A stretch of DNA of 64,000 bases from Streptomyces asiaticus. GTDB lineage: Bacteria; Actinomycetota; Actinomycetes; Streptomycetales; Streptomycetaceae. The translations under genes and the position numbers were made by a program. Positions 62,466 to 64,000 of this stretch are shown piece after piece; the first letter of the stretch is position 1, and the number at the start of each line of letters is the position of its first letter. The stretch covers positions 5,456,001 to 5,520,000 of the forward strand of contig NZ_JAGSHX010000006.1 of the NCBI RefSeq assembly GCF_018138715.1. The letters run 5' to 3'. The notes under the pieces were generated by a model, which saw only the letters and a list, made by a program, of their open reading frames with translations, searched no databases and was not told the DNA's origin.

Positions 62466-62627
62466 GGCACATCACCGCCTGCCGGGAGGGTCCGAGTGCT
62501 TCTGGCCCCCTCACCATGCCCGCCCCCACCCGATCCCGCTCGGGCCTGTGGACGGCCACCGGGCTGTGGATAACTCGGCCACCCGAGCGAGCGACACCCG
62601 CCCCGTCCGGCTGCCCCCGCACCGCGC

Positions 62628-63473
62628 CTACGGAAGCTCGATCCCCAGGTCCCAGCCGTCGTGGGCGTGGGTGCACAGGCAGTCCCGGGCGGAGGTCTCC
62701 GGCAGCCTGCCCACCGCGTCGAAGAGCACCTCGCGCAGTCGGCCCACGTTCTCCCCGAAGACCTTCAGCACCTCGGTGTGGGTGACGCCCTCGCCGGTCT
62801 CGACCCCCGCGTCCAGGTCGGTGACCAGCGTCAACGACGTGTAGCAGAGCCCCAGTTCACGGGCGAGTACCGCCTCCGGGTGGCCCGTCATGCCGACCAC
62901 CGACCAGCCCTGCGCCGCATGCCAGCGCGATTCGGCGCGGGTCGAGAAGCGCGGCCCCTCGACGACGCACATCGTCCCGCCGTCCACCGGCTCCCAGCCG
63001 CGTCCGCGCGCCGCGTCCACGGCCGCCTTCCGGCCCACCGGGCAGTACGGGTCGGCGAATGTGGTGTGCACCACGTTCGGGATCCGGCCGTCCGGCAGCT
63101 GCTCGCCGTCGAAGTAGGTCTGCGTACGCCCCTTGGTACGGTCCACCAGCTGGTCCGGGACGAGCAGCGTGCCGGGTCCGTACTCCGGCTGAAGCCCGCC
63201 GACCGCGCACGGGCCGAAGACCTGCCGCACCCCGAGCGAGCGCAGGGCCCAGAGGTTGGCACGGTAGTTGATGCGGTGTGGCGGCAGATGGTGCTTGCGG
63301 CCGTGCCGCGGGAGGAAGGCGACCCGGCGCCCCTCGATGTCGCCGAGGACGAGCGAGTCGCTCGGCGCCCCATAGGGAGTCTCCACGGTGATCTCGGTCA
63401 CGTCGTCGAGGAACGTGTAGAACCCCGATCCCCCGATGACCCCTATGTCTGCTTGCCTGCTGGTCTCGACCAT
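62628..63473 (-). CDS. mtnP: S-methyl-5'-thioadenosine phosphorylase
   Basis: A 281-aa PNP-family phosphorylase. DIGVIGGSGFYTFLDD near residue 9, FLPRHGRKHHLPPHRINYRA near 53 (phosphate and sugar site), and VVEGPRFSTRAESRWH near 170 then GMTGHPEAVLARELGLCYTS match the MTAP family. It releases adenine and 5-methylthioribose-1-phosphate in methionine salvage. It uses MTA from polyamine and siderophore-related metabolism. Its own promoter lies between it and the fmdB terminator. Confidence 0.93.
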   Translation of the reverse strand: MVETSRQADIGVIGGSGFYTFLDDVTEITVETPYGAPSDSLVLGDIEGRRVAFLPRHGRKHHLPPHRINYRANLWALRSLGVRQVFGPCAVGGLQPEYGPGTLLVPDQLVDRTKGRTQTYFDGEQLPDGRIPNVVHTTFADPYCPVGRKAAVDAARGRGWEPVDGGTMCVVEGPRFSTRAESRWHAAQGWSVVGMTGHPEAVLARELGLCYTSLTLVTDLDAGVETGEGVTHTEVLKVFGENVGRLREVLFDAVGRLPETSARDCLCTHAHDGWDLGIELP

Positions 63474-63503
63474 GTGATCACCCTAGCCATCCGCGCCCGC
63501 GCG

Positions 63504-63547
63504 AACGACACCCCGCCGCCTCCCGGGGGAGGCGGCGGGGTGTCGTT
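63504..63547 (-). terminator. strong terminator downstream of the FmdB gene
   Basis: A perfect 21-bp stem (AACGACACCCCGCCGCCTCCC and its complement) with a two-base loop, 25 bases past the FmdB stop. Confidence 0.9.
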
Positions 63548-63572
63548 GAAGCCGAGGAACCAGGCGGCCGGA

Positions 63573-63929
63573 TCAGGCGGCCGAGCTCGACGTCGAGGAC
63601 GACGAAGACGCCGAGGAGGGCGTCGACGACGAAGACGTCGAGGAAGAGGAGTCCGAGGACGAAGACGAGTCCGAGGACGAGGAGGACGACGAGCCGGAGC
63701 TGTCGCTCTTCGCCGCCGGCTTGCTGGAGCCGCCGCTCGAGCTGCTGGAGGAGGAGCGGCTGTCGTTCCGGTAGAAGCCGGAGCCCTTGAACACGATGCC
63801 GACCGCCGAGAACACCTTCTTCAGGCGTCCCTTGCAGTTGGGGCACTCGGTGAGCGCGTCGTCGCTGAACTTCTGCACCGCCTCGAGGCCCTCGCCGCAC
63901 TCGGTGCACTGGTACTGATAGGTCGGCAC
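63573..63929 (-). CDS. FmdB-family zinc ribbon protein with poly-Ser tail
   Basis: A 118-aa protein. The GTG at 63929 with AGGAGG upstream is preferred to the longer ORF start. Residues 1-50 are the FmdB zinc ribbon: VPTYQYQCTECGEGLEAVQK, then LTECPNCKGRLKKVF (C-x2-C ... C-x2-C), followed by GSGFYRNDSR. The last 60 residues are almost pure serine with Ala, Asp and Gly. FmdB domains appear in regulatory proteins of formamidase operons and elsewhere; in actinobacteria the function is unknown. Confidence 0.88.
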   Translation of the reverse strand: MPTYQYQCTECGEGLEAVQKFSDDALTECPNCKGRLKKVFSAVGIVFKGSGFYRNDSRSSSSSSSGGSSKPAAKSDSSGSSSSSSSDSSSSSDSSSSTSSSSTPSSASSSSSTSSSAA

Positions 63930-64000
63930 GTTCTTCCTCCTGGCACTCTCACTCAATGAGTGCTAACGACGCTCCATAGTGCAGTATTCCCGCGCGTCAG

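Overview
This is a high-GC (about 70%) actinobacterial chromosome segment, almost certainly Streptomyces. Supporting evidence: codon use, GTG starts, TTA codons used sparingly, a complete desferrioxamine operon, a sigma factor closely matching HrdD behind a SigR-type promoter, SpdB/DUF2637 and DUF5753 families, and a tRNA-Arg(CCU) that looks like an integration target.

Layout. 0-5 kb: the end of an FG-GAP secreted protein, a cupin, a LysE exporter, a 4-hydroxybenzoate hydroxylase (pobA) and an AraC regulator. 4.7-7.9 kb: a copper module (DUF5134 Met-rich membrane protein, DUF6153 protein, Tat multicopper oxidase) around a CsoR-like operator. 8-12 kb: a decay zone with a truncated MFS gene, a deleted and frameshifted MFS gene facing a truncated AraC gene, a beta-helix secreted protein and a stump of a CadI/ArsI-type lyase. 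12-17 kb: an XRE-TPR regulator divergent from a tightly coupled operon of small regulatory and unknown genes, several with TTA codons.

17.1-32.5 kb is the most unusual part: a probable remnant mobile element bounded by a 14-bp direct repeat identical to the 3' end of tRNA-Arg(CCU). It carries spdB, a 1421-aa LamG-domain secreted protein, a 2295-aa RHS/YD-repeat polymorphic toxin with a Hint domain and a ParB-like C-terminal toxin, its overlapping immunity gene, an integrase stump, and an orphan second toxin tip plus immunity gene that begins with the same 17-bp Hint junction.

32.7-40.5 kb: the desferrioxamine genes desA-desD with a siderophore-interacting reductase and a siderophore-binding lipoprotein, apparently one iron-regulated unit read from an iron box. 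40.6-43.4 kb: a Rieske oxygenase, a 69-aa protein and an oxidoreductase, translationally coupled, then two small membrane proteins. 43.5-49.7 kb: three regulator modules with visible operators (FabR-like TetR; TetR plus DHA2 MFS pump; MarR plus DODA-type dioxygenase), and a secreted metalloprotease. 49.8-53.8 kb: a questin-oxidase-like protein, a membrane protein, hrdD and an SDR. 54-58 kb: the fructose PTS operon fruR-fruK-fruA. 58-64 kb: a flavoprotein, a P1 peptidase, an AMP-ligase stump, mscL, a SAF-domain protein, MTA phosphorylase and an FmdB zinc ribbon protein.

All calls come from reading the sequence and from general family knowledge. No database search was run.
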